From Calothrix sp. 336/3 (lineage in GTDB: Bacteria > Cyanobacteriota > Cyanobacteriia > Cyanobacteriales > Nostocaceae): a stretch of DNA of 64,000 nucleotides. The position numbers were made by a program, and so were the translations under genes. The notes under the pieces are model-generated. The model ran no database searches. It had not been told where the DNA came from and was given only the letters and a program-made list of their open reading frames with translations. Shown here piece by piece: positions 38,082 through 46,409 of this stretch (positions are counted from its first letter, which is position 1; the number at the start of each line of letters is the position of its first letter). The DNA lies in contig NZ_CP011382.1 in assembly GCF_000734895.2 (NCBI RefSeq), positions 1,590,700-1,654,699 of the forward strand. The letters are read 5' to 3'.

Positions 38082-41000
38082 TCACTTACCCTTATTTGAA
38101 GAAATATCACCAACGCTTGCATTATTACCAATAATAGTAACCATAGTTCCCACATCGCTATTACTAACCGTCAAATTATTCACAATCCCGCGAATCGTTT
38201 CCTCTGTTTGCTGTTTGTCGTATCCTGCGGTTGCTAATCCTTTACCACCACACAACAAAGCAACGGGGAAATCTTCGGTTTCAAAGCTGAAAAATGGTGT
38301 TTGTTCGGCTTTACATAATTCCCGTGCGGTTGCGGGTACGGTTTTGCTGAGATAGTTCATTAAATGGGAAACCTTGACGACTTTATCCCCCGCTTGGTTT
38401 GCTGCACCTTGCAATGCTTCTAGGAGATGGTAGGTATAGACGCTCATTTTGCCATCGGGACGTATCCAGGATGATTGGTTTCCCGTGGAGGAGGTGAAAA
38501 CGACTTTTCCCGCACCTTGTTTGAGTTCGTCGATGATATTTTTGGGTAAAGCACTTTCCACAAAGTTATCTGGTAAATCGCTATCTTGTGGTTCATCCTT
38601 GGATGATGCCATACCTTGGGCGTGACAGCTATCGATAATTACGAGTAATTGCTTTGCTGGGATTTGTTGTAATGCAGTATTAAAGTTTTCCGCAGGTAAA
38701 GCTGTTTTAGTTAATTTATGGGGTTTTGTATCGTGGGGAATTAAATAATATTGATTTGTGGATTTATCCAACCAGCCATGACCGGAATAATATATAAATA
38801 TAGTTGCTTCCGGGTCATTTTCGGCTTGTTGTTTGAGCCAGTTTAAACCTTCTAATATATTTGCGCTGGTTGCGGTTTGGTTGGAGAGTAAGCGCAGGTG
38901 TTGATTATTGTCGATATAGCCGCATAATTTTTCGTCTGTGAGGAGGGTTTTTACTGCTCGAATGTCTTTGACGGTGGTTGGTAATGACCAATCGGGATAA
39001 GCGCATTCTCCGACACCGATTAGTAGGGCATAGTTATGGGAGAGGATGTTGGACATGGTGCGATTGGGTTGGGGTTTGTAGTATTTTAGATGTTGTTGGA
39101 TTTCTTCGAGTATTTCCATGGCATGTAATGCGTATAGACCATCCATTTCTTGGGAATAACTTTGCTTAATCAAATCTCTTATTCTATTCTCAGAAAATCT
39201 TTTTTCTGGATAGTCATCTCTAGGATAGATAACTTCTGATTCATCAATAAAGTTAGGTTCATCGTAATCAGAACCAATTTGATTATTCCACAAGTAATCA
39301 TCTAAATTAAATTGAATATTTTTCAAATCTGATGTATAATTATTTATATCCTTAGCGAAGCAAGAGCCATTGTATAAATCGTATACAAGGATATTATTAA
39401 TAAATGCTTCTGGCGGCATTTCATTAAGGGCATACTTAGCAATTTTACGTATATTTAAATCTTCATGGTTCAGAAGTTGACATAAATTTGATATTGCCTC
39501 TACTGCTTTCAATTTTCCCAGGGTTTTTATAGAATTTTTAACTATGTCTAAGTTTTCATGTTCTAGAAGTTCAATCAATCTTATAACTGTCGTTTCAGAT
39601 TGTATTTTTATCAATGTTTTTGTAGCACTTTCTCGTATATCTACATTCTCGTGTTCAAGAAATTGGATTAATCTGGGTATTGGTTCTTCTGACCGAATGT
39701 TCCCTAGTGAGTTGATTGCACTTATGCGTATATCGAAATTTTTATGTTCCAATAATTTAAGTAATACGGAAACTACAACTTCTATTTTAATTTCTATTAA
39801 AGATTTTATAGAGCTTTCACGTATATCTATATTTTTATCTTCAAGAAAGTTGATTAATCTGGGTATTGCCTCTTCTGACTGAATTTTTCCCAACGCATTG
39901 ATTGCACTTATGCGTATATCTAAATTTTCATGTTCGAGAAATTGTATTAATTTGGGTATTACTTTCTCTAATTTGACTGCCCCCACAGCCTTAACTGCTA
40001 TTTCACATACAGATGGGTATTCATGTTCGAGTAATTGAGGTAATCTAGGAATCATACCTTCTAAATCAATTACTAGCAGGGCAGCCATAGCGTAACGACA
40101 GATAGATATATCTTGAGTTTCCAAAAGATTTAGCAAGTGAGAAATTGCCTCTTGTGATTTGATTATTCTGAGAGCAGATATAGCATTTTTGCAAATAGAT
40201 AAATCTTGATGACTAAGAAGCTTAATTAATTGACAAACTACTGATTGAGATTGAATTTCTCTTAATGCCTTGCTAGTACTCCAACGTACTAATTGTTCTT
40301 CATCTTCTATCAGTTTAATTAATTCATAAACAGAGGCTTCTGCTTTTATTTCTCCCAAAGCAATTACAGCTTCATCACGAACACATACATCATCATGCTT
40401 TAAAAGCTTAATTAATGTATCAATAGTTGCTTTTGATTTTATTTCTCTTAATGCAAATGTAATATGAAAATGTGGATGATAACTTTCATCATCTTCAGGA
40501 ATTGAATATTCATGTTCAAAAAAACGCATTAAAAATGGAATAGCTTCTTCTGATTTTGTTTTTCCGAGTAATTTTGCTTTTAACAATACAGGAATATTTA
40601 AACTTTCGACAAACCCAACACTTTTCTCCTGCCACTCAACCCTAACCTCCCCTGCTAATCTAGCTCCAAATTGCCAATCAACCTGCAAAGCCAACCTGAC
40701 AACCCGCAAAGCCAAAACCTCATCATCCACCAAACCCAACATCAATGCTGTGGGTTCTGTCCATTTCAAATAATTTAAATAATCCCATTGTAATTCATCA
40801 TCAGTCAGTTTTTTCTTCTTAACCAACGACCACAACTTTTCTGCCGCGTAATATTCTTGAATTAATTGATGACGAAACTCAATTTTATCTCCTGCAACAA
40901 TTTGGATTAAATGGCACTTTAATAAATCATTTAACCAACGCTTTGCATAGACACGAGGCTGATTAAATTTTTCTTCCTGTAAATACTCGCATAAAATATC

Positions 41001-42152
41001 TTCTGCTTCTTCCCTATTAATACTCAAGCGAAAATCTGTAGATGACGAACTCTGCATCATTTTAAATGCTAATTCTCGCAATAGATTGAAACACCAATCC
41101 TGATAATCTTCGTAAACTTGTACACCTCCTTTTAGCCTAGTGTCACGAGAATAAGCATCTGTAAATACTCGAAATACCGAACCCAAATTTGGCGGTATTT
41201 GATTTCCGTTGCTGGCAAATACCAAACACAACATCATTAACAGTAACGGTGTTTCCCCAAATTCCCTTAACCTTCCTCCCAACTGTTGCAACATCGCTTC
41301 CCCGGTTTCACCCAGATACCCGCGCACAAATTCTCCCATTTGGGTTTCTGTGAGGGGTTGCATTTCCAGCTTGTTGTCAATTCCTAAATCTCCACCTACC
41401 CCTAAATCCCGCGTCGTGAATATCATTGGGGTGGTTTGCTGGTAATCTTGGTGAAATTTTTGTAAGTTGCGCTGTGCTTCTGGGGATGGTAATTCGTTGA
41501 CACCATCGATGAGCAAGAAAAAATTACCCTGTCGCAATAGTTGTTTTACGGTTTCGCTGTCTATGGGTAAAGTGGGGTGATGGCTATGGAGAAAGGCTGT
41601 AATTAAGTCGATGGTGGATGTTTCGTAATATCGTAGTTCTACGAGTACGGGGATTCGGGTTTCTCCGGTAGGTGATGAGATTGCTTCTTTCCGCTTCGCT
41701 GCACTCGCAATGACGGGGTTTGTCTGGTTTTCAGTCGTTGGTGAGATTGCTTGGTTTTGCTGGGTGGCGATCGCAATGACGGATTTATCTTCTTTGTCCC
41801 CCGTGTTTCCCAACCCTTCTGCTAATTCCAAAAGCAACCGCTTCAAAGCTGTGGATTTTCCCGAACCGGGACGACCTATCAAAAGTACGTGTTTTGGTGC
41901 ATATTTCCGCAAACCTTCCAGAATATTTAATATTTCCCGTTCATTCCTAGATTCTAGGAATGCTTCTCTCTCTGGTTTCTGGGTTTCTGGTTGGCATAGA
42001 CTTGCTTGCAAATCGAATAACAGTGATTTTACCTTTGCTATCTCTTGGTCACGGTTTTTACCTACCACATCCGTGATGGTGTAGCTCTCCTGCCATTCAG
42101 CATATTTTTGGCAAATCGATTCTAGATAAGCTCTCCAGTCAATCACCGCCAT
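38082..42152 (-). CDS. NACHT-like NTPase-HEAT-caspase (orthocaspase) fusion protein
   Basis: 1356 residues. An N-terminal helical segment precedes a NACHT-type P-loop NTPase: Walker A IGRPGSGKST (92-101) and Walker B FFLLIDGVNE (211-220), with a 50-residue repeat-derived insertion between them (about 114-165). Then come a winged-helix/helical region (to about 520), about 12 HEAT-type repeats of 31 residues (about 535-930), and a C-terminal caspase-fold protease (about 1035-1310) with His1125 in YYSGHGW and Cys1176 in IDSCHAQG. The tail (about 1325-1356) is Asn/Gly/Ser-rich. The architecture suggests a ligand-sensing switch that activates a suicide protease, as in anti-phage or programmed cell death systems. 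The protease is at the C-terminus. Divergent from a family of secreted proteins. Confidence 0.88.
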   Translation of the reverse strand: MAVIDWRAYLESICQKYAEWQESYTITDVVGKNRDQEIAKVKSLLFDLQASLCQPETQKPEREAFLESRNEREILNILEGLRKYAPKHVLLIGRPGSGKSTALKRLLLELAEGLGNTGDKEDKSVIAIATQQNQAISPTTENQTNPVIASAAKRKEAISSPTGETRIPVLVELRYYETSTIDLITAFLHSHHPTLPIDSETVKQLLRQGNFFLLIDGVNELPSPEAQRNLQKFHQDYQQTTPMIFTTRDLGVGGDLGIDNKLEMQPLTETQMGEFVRGYLGETGEAMLQQLGGRLREFGETPLLLMMLCLVFASNGNQIPPNLGSVFRVFTDAYSRDTRLKGGVQVYEDYQDWCFNLLRELAFKMMQSSSSTDFRLSINREEAEDILCEYLQEEKFNQPRVYAKRWLNDLLKCHLIQIVAGDKIEFRHQLIQEYYAAEKLWSLVKKKKLTDDELQWDYLNYLKWTEPTALMLGLVDDEVLALRVVRLALQVDWQFGARLAGEVRVEWQEKSVGFVESLNIPVLLKAKLLGKTKSEEAIPFLMRFFEHEYSIPEDDESYHPHFHITFALREIKSKATIDTLIKLLKHDDVCVRDEAVIALGEIKAEASVYELIKLIEDEEQLVRWSTSKALREIQSQSVVCQLIKLLSHQDLSICKNAISALRIIKSQEAISHLLNLLETQDISICRYAMAALLVIDLEGMIPRLPQLLEHEYPSVCEIAVKAVGAVKLEKVIPKLIQFLEHENLDIRISAINALGKIQSEEAIPRLINFLEDKNIDIRESSIKSLIEIKIEVVVSVLLKLLEHKNFDIRISAINSLGNIRSEEPIPRLIQFLEHENVDIRESATKTLIKIQSETTVIRLIELLEHENLDIVKNSIKTLGKLKAVEAISNLCQLLNHEDLNIRKIAKYALNEMPPEAFINNILVYDLYNGSCFAKDINNYTSDLKNIQFNLDDYLWNNQIGSDYDEPNFIDESEVIYPRDDYPEKRFSENRIRDLIKQSYSQEMDGLYALHAMEILEEIQQHLKYYKPQPNRTMSNILSHNYALLIGVGECAYPDWSLPTTVKDIRAVKTLLTDEKLCGYIDNNQHLRLLSNQTATSANILEGLNWLKQQAENDPEATIFIYYSGHGWLDKSTNQYYLIPHDTKPHKLTKTALPAENFNTALQQIPAKQLLVIIDSCHAQGMASSKDEPQDSDLPDNFVESALPKNIIDELKQGAGKVVFTSSTGNQSSWIRPDGKMSVYTYHLLEALQGAANQAGDKVVKVSHLMNYLSKTVPATARELCKAEQTPFFSFETEDFPVALLCGGKGLATAGYDKQQTEETIRGIVNNLTVSNSDVGTMVTIIGNNASVGDISSNKGK
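41670..41782. repeat. Two half-copies of the palindromic interspersed repeat inside the NACHT gene
   Basis: Read on the plus strand, TGATGAGATTGCTTC at 41673-41687 leads into CGCTGCACTCGCAATGACGG ending at 41716. A second, shorter copy is GGTGAGATTGCTTGG leading into GATCGCAATGACGG ending at 41782. Both carry the GAGATTGCTT...CGCAATGACGG half of the elements near 18 kb. The gene reads through them antisense to this orientation as VIAIATQQNQAIS and VIASAAKRKEAISS, keeping the frame. Confidence 0.75.
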
Positions 42153-42157
42153 TCCTT

Positions 42158-42560
42158 AACCACGAGAATCAGGACTTAAAAATTACTATAGCGTGATGAT
42201 TGATATCTAGGATATTTGGGGATTTTGGGATTTTGGGATTTTGGGGGCGATCGCCTCTACTCATAGCCTCTACTCATAGCCTCTATTCATCACCTCTACC
42301 CATCGCCTCTATCTATATATATAGATACTCCGATAACTAGTTTATTGTGTTGACTATTTTCTAAATTTATTTTCCCAATTGCGATCGCTCCCCTGCATAA
42401 ACCCAAAATTCTCAACGTCTATATGATCACAAGCAAAAAACACAAACACACAACACACAAACACAACAGGAGTATCAATCATGCAATTCTTACACTCTAT
42501 CAAATCCGCTAAAGCTCTGGGTCTTGCTGCTATCAGCGCTGCTACGATGATTACTGCCAA
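42158..42560. repeat. Duplicated upstream block, copy 1
   Basis: From AACCACGAGAATCAGGACT through GATATTTGGGGATTTTGGGG, CTCTACTCATAGCCTCTA tandem words, CTATCTATATATATAGATAC and the TTATTGTGTTGACTATTTTC promoter-like stretch into the signal-peptide codons. The same order recurs at 43025-43415 with few changes. It begins 6 bp upstream of the NACHT gene start, so the duplication boundary abuts that gene. Confidence 0.8.
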
Positions 42561-42882
42561 CGTTGCACCAACCATGGCTCAGACTGCTCCCACCCGTACT
42601 ATCACCTTCCACAACGCAGGTTTTTACAACGCTGATTTCTTTATTACTCACTCCATTCCCAGGCAAGCTCGCGCCCTTCAAGCCATCAACCTACCGCTAA
42701 ATCAGCGTCGCTCCTTCCAAGTCCCCCTCTCTGCATCAGGTACAGTGATCACCGTAACGATGCGTAAAAACACTGACCGGGGCGTATTCTTCCAACGACA
42801 ATTCCTCGTAGATCGGAATAATATTTGTTTCCAAGCCGACGGGACACTCTTCAATCCCAGTGGCAGAGTTGTTCCCTGCTAA
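42481..42882 (+). CDS. Small secreted protein, tandem family member 1
   Basis: 133 residues with a clear signal peptide (MQFLHSIKSAKALGLAAISA, cleavage likely after TMAQ near residue 34), preceded by AGGAG 9 bases upstream. The mature part of about 100 residues looks all-beta (TITFHNAGFYNADFFITHSI, FQVPLSASGTVITVTM) and has Cys at NICFQ and the C-terminal Cys, which may form a disulfide. Function unknown. Members 2 and 3 lie downstream on the same strand. The fold could be a small beta-sandwich, but no named family was recognised. Confidence 0.8.
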   Translation: MQFLHSIKSAKALGLAAISAATMITANVAPTMAQTAPTRTITFHNAGFYNADFFITHSIPRQARALQAINLPLNQRRSFQVPLSASGTVITVTMRKNTDRGVFFQRQFLVDRNNICFQADGTLFNPSGRVVPC

Positions 42883-42912
42883 CGCAACAATAATATCTGT
42901 TTTAAGACAAGC

Positions 42913-42948
42913 GGCACCATCTTCAATCCTAGTGCCAGTTATTGCTAA
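42913..42948 (+). pseudogene. Residual C-terminal tail of a lost family member
   Basis: Eleven codons reading GTIFNPSASYC plus stop match the GTLFNPSGRVVPC ending of the adjacent gene. The preceding coding sequence is missing, so this is the relic of a deleted or recombined paralog. Confidence 0.6.
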
Positions 42949-42965
42949 TGACCTAAACCAAAACT

Positions 42966-42999
42966 CCTCCAGTCACTCACATAACTGGGGGATTTTTTT
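42966..42999 (+). terminator. Intrinsic terminator of secreted gene 1
   Basis: CTCCAGT, a 10-base loop, ACTGGGGG and ATTTTTTT form a hairpin plus T tract. The same hairpin (CTCCAGTCGCTCACATAACT GGGGG) recurs after gene 3, so the terminator was duplicated with the family. Confidence 0.75.
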
Positions 43000-43024
43000 A
43001 TTGACTCTACTATCGCTGTTTTGT

Positions 43025-43415
43025 AACCACGAGAATCAGGACTAATTACCATAGCCTGATGATTGATATTTGGGATATTTGGGATATTTGGGATATTTGG
43101 GGATTTTGGGGGCGATCGCCTCTACTCATAGCCTCTATCCATCACCTCTATCCATCACCTCTATCTATATATATAGATACTCCCATAACTGGTTTATTGT
43201 GTTGACTATTTTCTAAATTTATTTTCCCAATTGCGATCGCTCCCCTGCATAAACCCAAAATTCTCAACGTCTATATGATTACAAGCAAAAAATGCAAACA
43301 CACAACACACAAACACAACAGGAGTATCAATTATGCAATTCTTACACTCTATCAAATCTGCTAAAGCTCTGGGTCTTGCTGCTATCAGCGCTGCTACGAT
43401 GATTACCGCCAACGT
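43025..43415. repeat. Duplicated upstream block, copy 2
   Basis: Second copy of the block at 42158-42560, including the TTGGGATATTTGGGATATTT words, CCATCACCTCTATCTATATA, the identical TTATTGTGTTGACTATTTTC stretch and the first 28 codons of the signal peptide of gene 2. Confidence 0.8.
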
Positions 43416-43776
43416 TGCACCCGTTTTCGCACAAGTGGCACCCACCGCGAACATTGGTTTCTCAAATCAAGGAGCCTACGACGCGCGCTACTTTGTCACT
43501 GGACAGATAAAAAGTTTTGACGGAAGAGTTCTCCGAGTGCTGAAGACTTTTGACAGCCAAAAAATGATGGCGGGGCAAAAACAATTGGCTTCCTACCCGC
43601 TCACTGAACAAGAAATTCGCCAAGGTGCAGGGCGATTTGTCACCGTGACAGGTCGTATGAACCATAATAACCAGGTCTTTATTCAACGCACCTTCCGTCT
43701 GGACAATAATCTTTGCTTTTTCAACACCCAAACCGTATTCAATCCCAAAGGAAATTTCCGTCAGGGTTCTTGCTAA
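43333..43776 (+). CDS. Small secreted protein, tandem family member 2 (divergent mature part)
   Basis: 147 residues. The signal peptide is nearly identical to that of member 1, but the mature region is different in sequence (NIGFSNQGAYDARYFVTGQI, FVTVTGRMNHNNQVFIQRTF, NLCFFNTQTVFNPKG...GSC). The pattern of strands, NxCF and a terminal FNP-x-C is kept. Gene 2 is therefore a distant paralog in mature sequence with a homogenised promoter and signal peptide, as expected after gene conversion. It is followed by a CCCCTTCT/AGAAGGGG hairpin at 43801-43829 without a T tract. Confidence 0.78.
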   Translation: MQFLHSIKSAKALGLAAISAATMITANVAPVFAQVAPTANIGFSNQGAYDARYFVTGQIKSFDGRVLRVLKTFDSQKMMAGQKQLASYPLTEQEIRQGAGRFVTVTGRMNHNNQVFIQRTFRLDNNLCFFNTQTVFNPKGNFRQGSC

Positions 43777-44035
43777 TTCACAGCCCAAACCTCATCACAA
43801 AATCCCCTTCTGTGGATGTCATCAAGAAGGGGTAGATACAACGCAAGGTTATATTTCGTTGATTACAGCTTCGCCTACAAGTTTATTCGCCACCTTCGCT
43901 ACTCTACCGAATCCAACATTCAACAACGATTGCAGCTAAATACAGTGATTTTAGCAAGGGCGATCGCTCCCCTATATAAACCCACTATTCCTCATATGTA
44001 TCTCATCACAAGCAACAAACACAAACGTACACACT

Positions 44036-44425
44036 ATGCAATTCTCACACTCTATTAAATCCGCTAAAGCTCTAGGTCTGGCTGCTGTCGCCGCAACTAC
44101 TATGATGAGTGCCAACATTGCACCAACTATGGCTCAGACTGCTTCCACCCACACTATCACCTTCCACAACGCAGGTTTTTACAATGCTGATTTCTTGATC
44201 ACTCACTCCATTTCCAGCCGACTTCCTTCCGTTCAAGCCATTAACATACCCCTAAATCAGCGTCGCTCCTTCCAAATCCCATCAGGTTCAGTAGTTGTCC
44301 TGATGATGCGTAAAAGTGACAGTCAGGGCGTATTCTTCCGACAAAAACTTGTAGTAAAAAATAATATTTGTTTCCAATCTGGCGGGACACTCTTCAATGC
44401 CACTGGCAAAGTTGTTTCCTGCTAA
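44036..44425 (+). CDS. Small secreted protein, tandem family member 3
   Basis: 129 residues, close to member 1 throughout (MQFSHSIKSAKALGLAAVAA signal, then TITFHNAGFYNADFLITHSI, PLNQRRSFQIPSG, NNICFQSGGTLFNATGKVVS C). The upstream region keeps a HIP1 site and CTCCCCTATATAAACCCACT but lacks the CTCTACTCATAG tandem words of copies 1 and 2. Two Cys residues are conserved. Function unknown. It has no close ribosome binding site, so translation may be weak. Confidence 0.78.
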   Translation: MQFSHSIKSAKALGLAAVAATTMMSANIAPTMAQTASTHTITFHNAGFYNADFLITHSISSRLPSVQAINIPLNQRRSFQIPSGSVVVLMMRKSDSQGVFFRQKLVVKNNICFQSGGTLFNATGKVVSC

Positions 44426-44479
44426 CGCAACAGCAGCTACACCTTATCCAAACATCCCCTTATCTATTTTCAGGCGAGC

Positions 44480-44515
44480 GGTGCCATCTTCAATCCCACC
44501 GCCAGTCCTTGCTAA
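44480..44515 (+). pseudogene. Second residual C-terminal tail of a lost family member
   Basis: Eleven codons reading GAIFNPTASPC plus stop, the same kind of relic as at 42913-42948, again just upstream of the conserved terminator. The paired remnants show that the array once held more members. Confidence 0.6.
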
Positions 44516-44533
44516 TCACCTAAACCACAATTC

Positions 44534-44566
44534 CTCCAGTCGCTCACATAACTGGGGGATTTTTAT
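44534..44566 (+). terminator. Intrinsic terminator of secreted gene 3
   Basis: CTCCAGT, a 10-base loop, ACTGGGGG and ATTTTTA: the same hairpin as at 42966-42999, with a shorter T tract. Confidence 0.65.
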
Positions 44567-45090
44567 ATATATACTCCCATAAATGGCTTGATGCAGCTGC
44601 TTCATTTCATGACGTTGAGAACAAGTCAGGCAGATGTTGCATTCTTTGATATATTTTGTTAAATTTTTGTAAATTTGTATATTTGCTATACAACATATTT
44701 TAATTGTCAATATTCAAGATACTTTTTATACCAAAAATCCATGAAGATTATGTAAAATCTTGGCAAAGGCAGTGACTTTTAATGTCAGAAATACTAGTAT
44801 TTTAGAGATATTACGAAGACAATATGTAGAAACAGTAAATATAGAGTTTATTTTCTTTAAAGCCTTAGAATTTACTTCAGTGATTGTACGGTGGTCATCT
44901 GGTGCAGGCTATGGATAACTGTTCTACAATGTTTTCAAATCTAGGGTTTATGGTTCCACCTATGGGTAGAGTGCAAGGAATTCTTAAAATCTCTACATTA
45001 TGATGAAGGCAAGACGGATGTTTTTTAATAGTTTCTTAAACACGAGAGATTTTTTCGGTGTTTGCACGGAATATTTACAGGATGACTTTC
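44567..45090. other. Leader region of the exopolysaccharide cluster
   Basis: About 520 bases, AT-rich, no gene or repeat recognised. It must contain the promoter of the first glycosyltransferase gene. An alternative GTG start of that gene lies at 45058. Confidence 0.45.
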
Positions 45091-46305
45091 ATGCGTAAAC
45101 CTGTTCTCACAATCTTTTATCAATACAATCCGTGGAATAAAACTATTGGAGGAATTCAGACATTAATCAACACCTTTATTAAGTATGCTCCTGAGGAGTT
45201 TACCGTCCGCCTAGTGGGGACTGGTAGCGACAGCAAGCAACCTATAGGTGAATGGCAACAGGCAGAATTTGCAGGCAGGGAGATTAGTTTCCTGCCTTTG
45301 TTGACTATAGAAAATGATAATGTCAGAAAGCTGATACCAACGACTATTAAGTATACGACTGCCCTGTTTGGGCGTTGCTATGAGTCGGATTTCATGCACT
45401 TCCACCGTCTAGAGCCAACCCTGGCAACCCAGAAGTGGCAAGGGGAAAAGACTCTGTTTATTCACAACGATATCCAGACACAAATGCAAGCTGGGGGAAA
45501 TAAAAATGCAATCCTGTGGCGGAGATTTCCCACAGTTTATTTTGCCCTAGAAAAACTATTGGTCAAGCAATTTGCGGAAATTCTCTCCTGTAATACAGAT
45601 TCCGCAAGGTTATATCAACAGCGTTATCCCGATTTAGCAGAACGGGTGGCGTATATCAAAAACTCCTTCGATGATCAGATATTTTACCCGCTAAGTCCGG
45701 AAGGGAAGGAAGCAGCAAGGGCAGAAATGGCATCCCAGATGGGTTTGCCAGCATCTACTCGGTTTGTGCTGTTTGCTGGTAGACTGCATCCCCAAAAAGA
45801 TCCGATTTTATTGGTGCGATCGCTAGCTGCCTTAAACGATCCCTTGGTACACTTACTGATCGCTGGAGACGGAGAACTAGCAGAGGAAATCCAAGCTGAG
45901 ATTGCCCGGTTAAATTTAGCCTCAAGGGTGACAATGTTAGGGGCGGTCACAGCTCAGGAATTGTCGAAATTGCATCGTCTCAGTAGCGTATTTGCTCTGA
46001 GTAGCGCCTACGAAGGTTTACCCTTGGTAGTATTGGAAGCACTAGCTTCCGGTACACCGATAGTTACAACCCATTGCGGGGAAACTCCCAAACTATTAAC
46101 TACTGATAGTGGGGTAGTTTGTGCTGAACGGACACCAGTTTGCATTGCCGATGGTTTGCGTCGAATTCTTCTACAACCGGAGAATTACCCCATCCAAGCT
46201 TGTGTGCGAGCAGCACAACCCTATGCTGCCAGCAAGGTAGTGGAAGATGTCTACAGTCAAATGTGGCATCGTTGGGAGCAACGTTACCCAGCTTTAGTAA
46301 ATTAA
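45091..46305 (+). CDS. GT4 family glycosyltransferase
   Basis: About 404 residues from ATG 45091 (AGGA 9 bases upstream); ATG 45082 and GTG 45058 are in-frame alternatives. Two Rossmann domains (GT-B): the N-terminal acceptor domain has NKTIGGIQTLINTF, and the C-terminal donor domain has RFVLFAGRLHPQKDPILLVR near 225-245 and the E-x7-E type motif SSAYEGLPLVVLEALASGTP near 310-330, where the sugar nucleotide is held. It would add a sugar in the cytoplasm to a lipid-linked repeat unit. First gene of the exopolysaccharide run; donor and acceptor unknown. Confidence 0.88.
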   Translation: MRKPVLTIFYQYNPWNKTIGGIQTLINTFIKYAPEEFTVRLVGTGSDSKQPIGEWQQAEFAGREISFLPLLTIENDNVRKLIPTTIKYTTALFGRCYESDFMHFHRLEPTLATQKWQGEKTLFIHNDIQTQMQAGGNKNAILWRRFPTVYFALEKLLVKQFAEILSCNTDSARLYQQRYPDLAERVAYIKNSFDDQIFYPLSPEGKEAARAEMASQMGLPASTRFVLFAGRLHPQKDPILLVRSLAALNDPLVHLLIAGDGELAEEIQAEIARLNLASRVTMLGAVTAQELSKLHRLSSVFALSSAYEGLPLVVLEALASGTPIVTTHCGETPKLLTTDSGVVCAERTPVCIADGLRRILLQPENYPIQACVRAAQPYAASKVVEDVYSQMWHRWEQRYPALVN

Positions 46306-46409
46306 CAACCAGTGTGTTTCCCTATTCTGCTGCCGTGGAAGTGCCAGCAGGTGACTTGGCATAATAATCACCCAAAACACTTACAAAACATACTAAACAT
46401 AGTAAGAAG

